A stretch of DNA of 64,000 bases from Paraburkholderia hospita (lineage in GTDB: Bacteria > Pseudomonadota > Gammaproteobacteria > Burkholderiales > Burkholderiaceae). Both the position numbers and the translations under genes were made by a program. Where the stretch lies: assembly GCF_002902965.1 (NCBI RefSeq), contig NZ_CP026107.1, positions 1,426,001-1,490,000 on the forward strand, in the 5' to 3' direction. Positions 15,526 through 23,831 of this stretch are shown piece after piece (the first letter of the stretch is position 1; every line of letters starts with the position of its first letter). The notes under the pieces were generated by a model. The model did no database searches, was not told the DNA's origin, and was given only the letters and a program-made list of their open reading frames with translations.

Positions 15526-16692
15526 TTATGCGGAGAGCTTTTGCATCTCGGCGAAGAGATCGGCTTTTCCTTCGAAGCCGATGCCGGGCAGATCCGGCAT
15601 GGTGATATAGCCGCCGTCCACCTTCACGCCATCGGGGAAGCCGCCATACGGCTGGAACAGGTCCGGATAGGATTCGTTGCCACCGAGACCAAGGCCCGCC
15701 GCGATGTTCAACGACATCTGATGCCCGCCGTGCGGAATGCAGCGGCTCGGCGACCAGCCGTGCTGATGCAGCATGTCGAGCGTACGCAGGTATTCGACGA
15801 GGCCATAGCTGAGCGCGCAGTCGAACTGCAGCCAGTCACGATCGGGCCGCATGCCGCCGTAACGGATCAGGTTGCGGGCGTCCTGCATCGAGAACAGGTC
15901 TTCGCCCGTCGCCATCGGCTTGTCGTAGTAGTTGCGCAGCGTGGCTTGCAATTCGAAGTCGAGCGGATCGCCGGGTTCTTCGTACCAGAACAGGTCGTAT
16001 TGCGACAGCGCCTTCGCGTACTGGATAGCGGTGTCGAGATCGAAGCGGCCGTTGGCATCGACGGCGAGTTTCTGGCCGTCCTGCAGCACGCTCAGGATCG
16101 AGTCGATGCGGCGCAAATCTTCATCGAGCGAAGCGCCACCGATCTTCTTCTTCACGACCGTATAACCCCGGTCGATGTAGCTGCGCATTTCGTCTTTCAG
16201 CTTCTCGTGGTCCTGGCCCGGGTAGTAGTAACCGCCGGCGGCGTACACGAAGATCTTGCGATTGGGCTGGCCATTGCCATAACGGTCCGCCAGCAACTGG
16301 AACAGCGGCTTGCCTTCGATCTTGGCCACCGCATCCCAGATCGCCATGTCGATCGTGCCGATGGCGACCGAGCGCTCGCCGTGGCCGCCCGGCTTTTCGT
16401 TGGTGAACATCGTCGCCCAGATCTTGTGCGGATCGAGGTTGTCGCCGGCATCGTTGACGAGCGTGGCGGGATCGGCTTCGAGGATGCGCGGAATGAACCG
16501 CTCGCGCATCAGCTTGCCCTGACCGTAGCGGCCATTCGAATTGAAGCCGTAACCCACAACCGGCTTTCCGTCCCGGATGACATCCGTCACCACGGCGACG
16601 AGACTCAGCGTCATCTTGCTGAAGTCAATGTAGGCATTCCGGATCGGCGAGCTGATCGGAACGGTCTTTTCGCGGATTTCAACGATTCTCAT
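15526..16692 (-). CDS. tarD: D(-)-tartrate dehydratase, enolase superfamily
   Basis: A 388-residue mandelate-racemase-type enolase-superfamily enzyme, very close over its length to the Bradyrhizobium D-tartrate dehydratase as I recall it (ISSPIRNAYIDF, NSNGRYGQGK, GTIDMAIWDAVAKI, GGMRPDRDWLQFDCALSYGL, SRCIPHGGHQMSLNIAAGLG). Active-site residues are in place: lysines 181-183 of VVKKKIGG, metal ligands D212, E238 and E264, and H321 in IPHGGHQ. It converts D-tartrate to oxaloacetate. Neighbouring dctA and maeB supply uptake and a route to pyruvate, and the divergent LysR gene is the probable regulator. Confidence 0.92.
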   Translation of the reverse strand: MRIVEIREKTVPISSPIRNAYIDFSKMTLSLVAVVTDVIRDGKPVVGYGFNSNGRYGQGKLMRERFIPRILEADPATLVNDAGDNLDPHKIWATMFTNEKPGGHGERSVAIGTIDMAIWDAVAKIEGKPLFQLLADRYGNGQPNRKIFVYAAGGYYYPGQDHEKLKDEMRSYIDRGYTVVKKKIGGASLDEDLRRIDSILSVLQDGQKLAVDANGRFDLDTAIQYAKALSQYDLFWYEEPGDPLDFELQATLRNYYDKPMATGEDLFSMQDARNLIRYGGMRPDRDWLQFDCALSYGLVEYLRTLDMLHQHGWSPSRCIPHGGHQMSLNIAAGLGLGGNESYPDLFQPYGGFPDGVKVDGGYITMPDLPGIGFEGKADLFAEMQKLSA

Positions 16693-16823
16693 GACGGTGT
16701 CTCCTGAGTTTTGGGCACGTTTTGCATGCGTCTGGCTGCAATGGAAACTAGCTTATCCGCGGAATGAGGCGTTAGAATTCACCTGGATTCATTTCATTTT
16801 TTACTTTTGGTGAACAAACCGAA

Positions 16824-17783
16824 GTGACGACCGACTCTGCATCCGATTTCGAGTTTTTCATCCTCATCGCCAGGCTGAAAAGCCTGTCGGGAGCGGCGCG
16901 TGCGCTCGATCTCACCCCGCCGGCGGCGACCAAGCGGCTGGGGCTGATCGAGCAGAGACTGGGGGCGCGCCTGGTCAACAGGACGACACGGAGCGTCAGC
17001 CTCACGCCGGAAGGCGAGACCTATCTGCGCTATGCGACGCAGATCGTCGGGCAAGTCCGGCAGATGGAAGACGAGATATCCGGGTCCAGGTCCGATCCGC
17101 ATGGGCTACTACGGATCAATGCGACGCTCGGCTTCGGGCGCACGACCATCGCGCCGCTCGTGTCTGACTTCGCGAAACGGTTTCCCAATGTCGAAATCCA
17201 GTTTGAGGTGACCGACCGGCCCATCGATCTGGTCGAGGAGGCATTCGACATGGCGATCCGTTTTGGCGAGCTTCCCGACAGCCGGCTTAGCGCACGGCGC
17301 ATCATGAGCAATCGCCGGTTTCTCTGTGCCTCACCCAAATACCTCGAGCGTTTCGGGACACCGGAGCGCGTGGAGGACCTGGTTCGGCACCGTTGCATCA
17401 TTCATCGCCAGAACGATGATGCGTATGGCGTCTGGCGGTACATGCAGGGCGATCACACGGAAGCGCTGAAAGTCAAAGGCGCGCTTTCAAGCAATGACGG
17501 CGATATCGTGCTGCGGTGGGCGCTCGACGGACATGGGATATTGATTCGTTCCGAATGGGATCTGGCGAAGTACGTTCAGAGCGGCAGGTTGAAACTGGTC
17601 CTGCCGGATACGGTACTACCGTCGGCCGATCTGTTTGTCTACTATCCCAGCCAGCGGAACCAGACGGCGCGCGCACGGGCATTTATCGATTTTCTGATCG
17701 ATCATTTTCAGGCACCGTTTATTCCGGTCGAAACGGGGGCTGCGATTTATGCTCAGAAGAAGAGAGGGGGACGGAGGGCGTGA
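16824..17783 (+). CDS. LysR-family regulator of the tartrate/dicarboxylate genes
   Basis: A 319-residue LysR-type activator with an N-terminal winged helix (FFILIARLKSLSGAARALDL, PPAATKRLGLIEQRLGARL, LTPEGETYL) and a periplasmic-binding-like effector domain (about 95-300). It reads divergently from the D-tartrate dehydratase gene with a 131-base shared promoter region, the usual layout for a LysR gene and its target. The start is GTG at 16824. The ligand is probably D-tartrate or malate, inferred from context. Confidence 0.9.
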   Translation: MTTDSASDFEFFILIARLKSLSGAARALDLTPPAATKRLGLIEQRLGARLVNRTTRSVSLTPEGETYLRYATQIVGQVRQMEDEISGSRSDPHGLLRINATLGFGRTTIAPLVSDFAKRFPNVEIQFEVTDRPIDLVEEAFDMAIRFGELPDSRLSARRIMSNRRFLCASPKYLERFGTPERVEDLVRHRCIIHRQNDDAYGVWRYMQGDHTEALKVKGALSSNDGDIVLRWALDGHGILIRSEWDLAKYVQSGRLKLVLPDTVLPSADLFVYYPSQRNQTARARAFIDFLIDHFQAPFIPVETGAAIYAQKKRGGRRA

Positions 17784-18129
17784 GGCTTGCGTCCTGGTCA
17801 CGCTGACCGCTATGTGCTGAGCTTGCGGCCTTTCGCGTCGTATTCTCGAAAAACGCTTTGTGGTGGAGTCAGGGCTGATCCGATGGGTATGTACCGGCCC
17901 CTCAACGGCCCTTCCGCTCTACCGGGAGGAAACGTTTAACCTCGCGTGCTGGACGTACTCAGACTCACGATCCAAGCAGCAATGACGCCCTTCCCGGCCT
18001 CATTCTGACCAGCGGAGTGACCCACACGCGCTAGTCGTTCACGGTCGGTCATTTGACCGATGCCACGTAGGCAAGCCCAGTGCGATCCTTCCCTTCGGCA
18101 CGTTCATTAAAATCCGTTAGGGAGTTGCA
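17784..18129. other. Intergenic region without a recognisable gene
   Basis: These 346 bases hold no open frame I can support. The right end contains a near-palindrome (18045-18060) and the ribosome site of the next gene. Confidence 0.6.
18045..18060. promoter_or_regulatory. 16-base palindrome, operator candidate
   Basis: TCGGTCA-TT-TGACCGA is a perfect 7-bp inverted repeat about 70 bases upstream of the membrane protein gene at 18130. Short-spaced palindromes of this kind are typical sites for dimeric repressors such as TetR or GntR proteins, but no such gene is adjacent. Confidence 0.35.
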
Positions 18130-18708
18130 ATGGTTGATCGCCATGAAGATATTACTCGAGCTCAGGACGAACGCTGGCTCACGCGCTACTATTTTGTCCG
18201 TACCGCGTTTTCCGCTGTCTGGGTCGTACTAGCTTTCTCCGTCGGGCAGCACTTCCCGGCCAGCGCAGTTGCACTGCTGGTCGTGTATCCCGCATGGGAC
18301 GCTCTGGCCAATTACATCGACGCGTCGCATAGCGGTGGGATGGCTGACAATCCTACCCAGGCCATCAACGTCATCATCAGTGCCATTACAACGGTTGCTG
18401 TGATTGTCGCATTGAGATTGAACTGGGTGCTGGGCGTATTTGGCGTTTGGGCCATACTTTCCGGATTGCTTCAGCTCGCCACCGCCGTCCGTCGTTGGAG
18501 GCGCCTGGGCGCGCAATGGGCGATGGTTTTGAGCGGCGGACAGTCGGCATTGGCAGGGGCATTTTTTCTGATGCAAAGCCGCGCGCCAATCCATCCCGCA
18601 ATTGGCAAAGTGGCCGGCTACGCGGCGGTAGGCGCTGTCTACTTTCTCGTTTCTTCGGTGTGGCTATCGGTCGGCCAGTTGCGCCGCAAGGCTGTTCGAA
18701 CGACTTGA
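18130..18708 (+). CDS. DUF308/HdeD-like membrane protein
   Basis: A 192-residue integral membrane protein with five or six hydrophobic helices (AFSAVWVVLAFSVG, AVALLVVYPAWDALANYI, VIISAITTVAVIVALRLNWV, LGVFGVWAILSGLLQLATAV, AMVLSGGQSALAGAFFLM, VAGYAAVGAVYFLVSSVWLS). The central GVWAILSGLLQLATAVRRWR segment is the signature of the DUF308/HdeD family (HdeD is linked to acid stress in enterics). The substrate or function here is unknown. It precedes the conflict island and is not obviously part of it. Confidence 0.75.
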   Translation: MVDRHEDITRAQDERWLTRYYFVRTAFSAVWVVLAFSVGQHFPASAVALLVVYPAWDALANYIDASHSGGMADNPTQAINVIISAITTVAVIVALRLNWVLGVFGVWAILSGLLQLATAVRRWRRLGAQWAMVLSGGQSALAGAFFLMQSRAPIHPAIGKVAGYAAVGAVYFLVSSVWLSVGQLRRKAVRTT

Positions 18709-19052
18709 AGCATCGGCGCAACTGATTCCGGCGCAGTCTCGGCGGGCGAACGGAACGTAAATCGGCTGCGGTTTTGGAGCAAGGGCATCCACGGCGCGGT
18801 GCCGAACTTGCCGATCAACGCGGTTTCGAGGCCGATGCGGGAAAAGTTACTGGATTCACTGTAGGCCGCCAGCAAGCTCCAGGTGTAGGCATATGCAGTT
18901 CCTGTCCCGGTCGCGCGGCCACTTGTCGACGCGGATGGACCAGAATGTAGTCCATCCGGTCGGACCAGGATGGCGGAGCGGCAAGATCTCCCATCGGCAC
19001 CGACGACAAAACTGAGCCAATACCCAGGATCCCAGTCCACGAGCGATAACAC
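18709..19052. other. Gap with possible degenerate minus-strand coding
   Basis: No plus-strand gene is visible. On the minus strand open frames run through about 18640-19200 in two registers, but no family is recognisable and the frame shifts between the better-looking stretches. It may be decayed coding sequence. Confidence 0.35.
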
Positions 19053-19667
19053 ATGACTGATCATAGCGAAACACACATCCATCACATGAGCGATATCGAC
19101 GAAGCCCTGTGTGAGATCCGAGGTCTGAATCGCCGGGTCGTGACGTTTTCGGGGTTTTCTTCGGCAGGCTACGAGGATCAACGATCCGTCGAGCAACTGT
19201 TGTCGGGCTGGCTCGACAAACTGGACCCGCTCGCCGACATCGTCTGCTCCGGCGCGACGCCGATGGGTATCGGCGCCTCGTACGCGCTTGCATCGTCACG
19301 CGGATTCCAGACTATCGGTATCGTGTCCTCGAACGCGGTGAAGGAGCAGGTGAGGTTTGCGGAAGACGTCAAGACCGTATTCGTCATTGAAGACGATCGC
19401 TGGGGCGGTTACATCGAAAAAACCCATACGCCTTCACCGACCTCGAGAGTGATGGTCGAAGCTTCGGACGTATTGATCTTTATCGGAGGCGGAGACATCG
19501 CGCGGGACGAATACGATTACGCGAAGCGGCTTGGCAAACAGTTGCACTTCGAGGCCGCCGACATGAATCACAACTTGTCGATGGACAAGGCGCGACGGAA
19601 GGGAGAACCCGCGCCATCGAACTTCAAAGGCTCGCTGTACCAGTATCTGGAAGCACGCAAAAAATGA
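19053..19667 (+). CDS. SLOG/LOG-like Rossmann protein, predicted nucleotide sensor or nucleotide-processing protein
   Basis: A 204-residue soluble protein. Its core fits the SLOG superfamily (SMF/DprA-LOG fold): first strand and turn VVTFSGFSSAG, glycine loop IVCSGATPMGIGASYALASS, third strand TIGIVSS, and the diagnostic SDVLIFIGGGDIARDEYDYA, comparable to the GG-x-G-T-x-x-E loop of LOG proteins. SLOG proteins bind or cleave nucleotides and often act as ligand sensors in conflict systems. A protein with a second SLOG-like domain and a SLATT-like membrane protein follow on the same strand. The start could also be the ATG at 19086. Confidence is good for the fold, low for the ligand. Confidence 0.7.
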   Translation: MTDHSETHIHHMSDIDEALCEIRGLNRRVVTFSGFSSAGYEDQRSVEQLLSGWLDKLDPLADIVCSGATPMGIGASYALASSRGFQTIGIVSSNAVKEQVRFAEDVKTVFVIEDDRWGGYIEKTHTPSPTSRVMVEASDVLIFIGGGDIARDEYDYAKRLGKQLHFEAADMNHNLSMDKARRKGEPAPSNFKGSLYQYLEARKK

Positions 19668-20465
19668 ATCAGGTGTTTTCGGCTTTGCCTTCGCGCAGGC
19701 GACGACACTCGACGCGCCGTTGTAGTCCGACGCAAGAAGCGCCGGTGATGCGTGCCTTCGCCGCGCCCGTTGGCGACTGCATTGGTCATGCTGTTTCCCC
19801 TGCGAATAAAGTGCCGGCTCCTGCTGTCAGATGAATCTTCGTGTGACTTAAGAGTAGAAAGGATTGGCAAGACCTTTACATTGGCACTTAAAGACTGGCA
19901 CACAACGACTATTTCAGTTTCCGTTCTCAATTCACCGAGTATTTGCACGTTTGTCGACATTGCCTGATGTGTGTTCTCCCTGTCGTGATTAAAAAGCGCG
20001 TGTTCGGATGTTGTCGTGTTTTATCCAAACGCCCAATTCAAATGGGGGATACCAATGTGTGGTAGCGAACATTTCCTCTCGCTGGCGGACACGGTATGCC
20101 GCATCATGAATCGAGATGCTAAATACAGATCAGGGGCCAGCGCATTTCTCGGCATTTCCGAGACTCAAGTTGACTTCGCACGTCTCCAACCTCGCCACCG
20201 AGGTATTCGCGAGAATGTGTATCGGGAACCCGGCTGCGGCCGATATCGGAATAACTTTTCGGTTTGGGCCGCAATCACGAAGGACCCGACGATATACCTG
20301 CCAGGAAAGGCGTGACGCATTACAAAAATGGCGACTGCATCGTTTTCAGTTTCGAGGACGGCACCGACGTGCCACGCGATGCCTGCCGGAAAATTTGAAT
20401 CGATTTGCGAGCAAGACGAACTGGCAACATGATCGCCTTCATTGGCGAGACTTGAGGAGCCCCCT
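19668..20465. other. 798-base gap in the conflict island, relatively AT-rich in parts
   Basis: Short open frames exist on both strands (for example plus 20016-20315), but none shows a recognisable family. A plus-strand frame ending near 20400 (reading FSFEDGTDVPRDACRKI) looks like the tail of a broken gene. The right end carries the GAGGAG ribosome site (20454-20459) of the next gene. An old insertion or gene loss is possible. Confidence 0.45.
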
Positions 20466-22487
20466 ATGCCGCGCGCGTTCGTTATCCGAGGATTCGGCAA
20501 GCACAGGGACTCGTCGGGCAATGAAATCGATTTCGACCGCGTCGACGCGGACCTTATTACCCCTGCGATAGAACGGTGCAATCTGGTGGGTGGTACGACC
20601 GGGCAGATCGTCGAGGCCGGCAATATCCGCGTCGACATGTTCGCCCTGATCGTGGAAGCCGATGTCGTAATCTGCGATGTGACCGTTCATAACGCAAACG
20701 TGTTCTATGAACTCGGTATCCGCCATGCGATGCGCAAGAAGCATACGATCCTCATCAAGGGCGACCCGACGCAGGACAAGACACCCTTCGATTTACTGAC
20801 GGACCGGTATCTCAAGTACCCCATCGAGAACCCCGGTTCCGCACTCGACAACCTCGTCGACGCCATCCACGCAAGCGTGAACGGACATCGTGAAACCGAC
20901 AGTCCCGTCTTCCAGATGCTGCCGACGCTTCCAGAGACGGATACGAACGAGATCTGCGTGTCGCCCATCGAAGTCGGCGAAGAGGTGGGGTGTGCGGAGG
21001 CCGCCGCCGACAAGGGGTGGTTGCGCCTGCTTGCCGACGAACTCGAAGGCGAACGCTTTGAGATGAGTGCACTTGAACGTGTCGCGCGGGCGCAATGGGC
21101 GCTCGGCGATTACGACGGCGCACGCAAGAACTGGGAGACGCTCAAAAACGCGCGTCCTGACGATGTCGAGCCGAATCTCGCGCTCGCAAACATTTACGAA
21201 CGTATCTCTCACAAAACATCGCAAGCGAGACTGCTCGAAGCGTCCAATCAGTGCATCAGGAGCGTGCTCGCGAATACCCGCACGCCGCTCCCGGAGCGCG
21301 CTGAGGCGCTTGCGCTGCACGGGCGCAATCTGAAGACCCTGTGGCGTGTCGAATTCCGCGATGCTGCCACACGGGAAGAACGGCGCACGCGAGCACTGGA
21401 CGGAAAGCTCCGTGAATCGTTCGAGGCCTACCGGCGAGCGTTCTACGTCGACCTCAACAGTTTCTATCCAGGCATCGCGGCGCTGCAGATGGGCACGATT
21501 CTGCGATCATTCGCCGATGATCCGGCGTGGTCGGACCTCTTCGAAGGGAATGAGACGGAAGCCCGGCGATACAAGGAGGATCTCGATACCCAGTTACCTT
21601 CGCTACGCCATATTGTGCAGGTTTCCGCTGCGAACGCGAAGGAGCGAGAGACCGGGGACGATCGCATGTGGGCCGCTATTACGGCTGCCGACCTGCTGTT
21701 CCTGTCCCGCCCCGACGTGCTCGACGCGGCAGACGTGCGGCGCGTCACCCAGGCCTATCGTGACGCGATTCCCGCCAACAAGCGCTTTGCATGGGACGCC
21801 ACAAAGGGGCAGCTAAAACTCTTCGCCGATCTCGGCATCAAGGCCGAACTGGCCGCCGAAGTGATCGACAAACTCGACAGCCGTTTCGAGACCGAGACGG
21901 TCAAACCGGTTCATCTGGTTGTTTTCTCGGGCCACACGGTCGACACAGCGCAATCCCCACAGCCCCGGTTTCCTGCGGACAAGGAAGCGCAAGCCAAAGC
22001 CCTGATCGAAGCAAAGATCAACGCACTTCAAAAGCCGGACGAAGAAATGGTCATACTGGCATCGGCCGCGCCCGGCGCCGACATCCTCGCGCACGAAGTC
22101 TGCCAGCACCTCGGGGTCCGCAGGGTGCTCTGTCTGCCCATGCCGAATGACGTGGTCGTCGGCGAGACATTCAATGGATACGACGATGCGTGGCGGGAAC
22201 GCTTCTTCGCCGTCGTCAACGCGAGCGAGGGTGCCACGCTCGTGCTCGGCAACAGCGCGGGACTGCCACGCTGGTTGCGAAGAAAGAATGCGAGCGTCTG
22301 GGAGCGGGGCAACAAATGGGTCATGAGGCTCGCCCAGTCGTGGGGCGCGAAACGCGTGACACTGCTCGCGATGTGGGATGGAACGGACACGGGCGAGTCG
22401 TCCGCCGGCACGGCGTACATGGTGAAACTGGCACGGGATTCGGGCGCATTCGCTTTGGAGTCCATCGACACGAAGCAGTTGATCTGA
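20466..22487 (+). CDS. DRHyd-like / TPR-sensor / SLOG-like three-part conflict protein
   Basis: A 673-residue soluble protein; GAGGAG six bases upstream fixes the ATG at 20466. Residues 1-137 resemble the nucleoside-deoxyribosyltransferase/deoxyribohydrolase fold: opening PRAFVIRGFGKH, then ADVVICDVTVHNANVFYELG with conserved D71 and catalytic-type E82, then AMRKKHTILIKG. Residues ~165-470 are helical, with TPR-like pairs (ARAQWALGDYDGARKNWETL, EPNLALANIYERI), like the TRAFs-binding/TPR-S sensor region that accompanies such heads in bacteria and in animal ASK kinases. Residues ~480-673 resemble a SLOG fold (HLVVFSGHTVD, EEMVILASAAPGADILAHEV, GVRRVLCLPMP). I infer a nucleotide-sensing, nucleotide-hydrolysing defence effector. 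Its partner is probably the SLATT-like protein 117 bases downstream. Confidence 0.72.
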   Translation: MPRAFVIRGFGKHRDSSGNEIDFDRVDADLITPAIERCNLVGGTTGQIVEAGNIRVDMFALIVEADVVICDVTVHNANVFYELGIRHAMRKKHTILIKGDPTQDKTPFDLLTDRYLKYPIENPGSALDNLVDAIHASVNGHRETDSPVFQMLPTLPETDTNEICVSPIEVGEEVGCAEAAADKGWLRLLADELEGERFEMSALERVARAQWALGDYDGARKNWETLKNARPDDVEPNLALANIYERISHKTSQARLLEASNQCIRSVLANTRTPLPERAEALALHGRNLKTLWRVEFRDAATREERRTRALDGKLRESFEAYRRAFYVDLNSFYPGIAALQMGTILRSFADDPAWSDLFEGNETEARRYKEDLDTQLPSLRHIVQVSAANAKERETGDDRMWAAITAADLLFLSRPDVLDAADVRRVTQAYRDAIPANKRFAWDATKGQLKLFADLGIKAELAAEVIDKLDSRFETETVKPVHLVVFSGHTVDTAQSPQPRFPADKEAQAKALIEAKINALQKPDEEMVILASAAPGADILAHEVCQHLGVRRVLCLPMPNDVVVGETFNGYDDAWRERFFAVVNASEGATLVLGNSAGLPRWLRRKNASVWERGNKWVMRLAQSWGAKRVTLLAMWDGTDTGESSAGTAYMVKLARDSGAFALESIDTKQLI

Positions 22488-22604
22488 GAGCCGGTGGGGT
22501 CTCGCACCCTTGCGTCTCTTCGAGTGATCCACTAAACGTAGTTGCCTTGGTGCCGCCGCGGACTGTGCACATTCCGGTCCGGGCAACGACTTCAGGAGTA
22601 TGAG

Positions 22605-23531
22605 ATGGACGACGCAGCCCTCGAACTGGTTTGGAGCAAATACCGTGGCTGGGCTTCACGTGCGCGGGCCATCCGGCGTCAGCTTGACCGGTGGAGATTG
22701 TACGCACTGGCGTTTACCGTGACGGGCGCCGTGCTGGCGACGCTGGCCGCACAGCTTCCCAACTGGTTTGCGGATCTCACTATCGTCACGCGCATCCTGA
22801 GCGCCGCGAGTGCGGTCGCCATGGCACTCGCTGCCTGGACTGCCCGCTCGATGCTCGACTCGACGTACGAGAAAGACTGGATTCGCACACGTGCGCTCGC
22901 CGAGCGGGCCAAGTCAGAAGGATATCGCTATGCCACGCGCGTGCCGCCGTACGACAGTGGCGACAAGAGTGAGAAGCTGCTCGAAAAAATAAAGGAACTC
23001 ATGACCGAGGGTGAAGACTTGCCCCCACTGGAGGTCAAGGCCGAAGACGCCAGCAAGGGTTGCCCTGGCCATCCGCTGACCGTGCAGGAGTATGCAACGG
23101 TGCGAATCGGCGACCAGGTCACGTTCTACTCCGATAGGGCCGATACGAATGAAGGAAACGCGCACCGCTGCACGTTGGCAATACAAGTGCTGAGCGGCAT
23201 TGCGGCCGCGCTGGCCGCTCTGGGTGCCATCTATGCGGGAGCGCAAATCGAAGCCTGGGTGGCCACGCTCAGTGCGATTACCACTGCGATTGGTGCTTAT
23301 GCGATGGCTCAGCGCTACCAGCGGCTTGCTGCCACTTACCGTCTCGCCGCCGACAGACTGAAATTGCGCCTTACGATGTGGAAGATCACCACGCAGGCAC
23401 GCCCCGATCCGGAAGCGGATAACGCACTGATACTCGACGCAGAAGGAATCATGAACGGCGAAAACGACGCATGGGTCACAGATTTCCTGAAGCGCCCGGC
23501 GACATCGTCGACGGAGACACTAAACTCCTGA
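22605..23531 (+). CDS. SLATT-like membrane protein with two 2TM units
   Basis: A 308-residue membrane protein; AGGAG (22594-22598) selects the ATG at 22605. Helix pairs lie at about 33-55 and 63-88 (YALAFTVTGAVLATLAAQLP; TRILSAASAVAMALAAWTAR) and about 205-230 and 233-255 (VLSGIAAALAALGAIYAGAQ; VATLSAITTAIGAYAMAQRY), each flanked by charged helices. This doubled layout matches SLATT/DUF4231 proteins, the 2TM effectors associated with SMODS and SLOG sensors, which are proposed to form pores and kill infected cells. It follows the protein with the SLOG-like domain. Pore activity is inference. Confidence 0.75.
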   Translation: MDDAALELVWSKYRGWASRARAIRRQLDRWRLYALAFTVTGAVLATLAAQLPNWFADLTIVTRILSAASAVAMALAAWTARSMLDSTYEKDWIRTRALAERAKSEGYRYATRVPPYDSGDKSEKLLEKIKELMTEGEDLPPLEVKAEDASKGCPGHPLTVQEYATVRIGDQVTFYSDRADTNEGNAHRCTLAIQVLSGIAAALAALGAIYAGAQIEAWVATLSAITTAIGAYAMAQRYQRLAATYRLAADRLKLRLTMWKITTQARPDPEADNALILDAEGIMNGENDAWVTDFLKRPATSSTETLNS

Positions 23532-23831
23532 GCTCATACGGAAGTGTTTGACACAACGAAAACGTCTCGGAGATTGGGCGACCAACTATTCGGGAATAGT
23601 TAAATAGAAATAACGCAAAGAAAAGAAATCACCGCATACTCCGATTCGCTTTGAAAGTTCTGGATCGATAAAACGTCTATATTCCTAAACACAAGACCAC
23701 TGTTTCGCGCGTTGAAATTTGACGCCGGGGTAGCGTACCGCCCAGGCTTGCCAAGGATTTTCCGATCTCAAGCGCTTTTGTGCGGCTTCTGGTAACGGAT
23801 CTCCTTTCCTTGTACTACGGGGGAGCGAGTG

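Noticed and set aside
18639..19196. Minus-strand 185-codon frame between the DUF308 and SLOG genes
   Set aside because: It overlaps both neighbours, shows no family motif and better-looking parts are in different registers.
23651..23684. TTGAAA and TATATT hexamers upstream of the SIR2/TIR gene
   Set aside because: They are 22 bases apart, too far for a normal sigma70 promoter.
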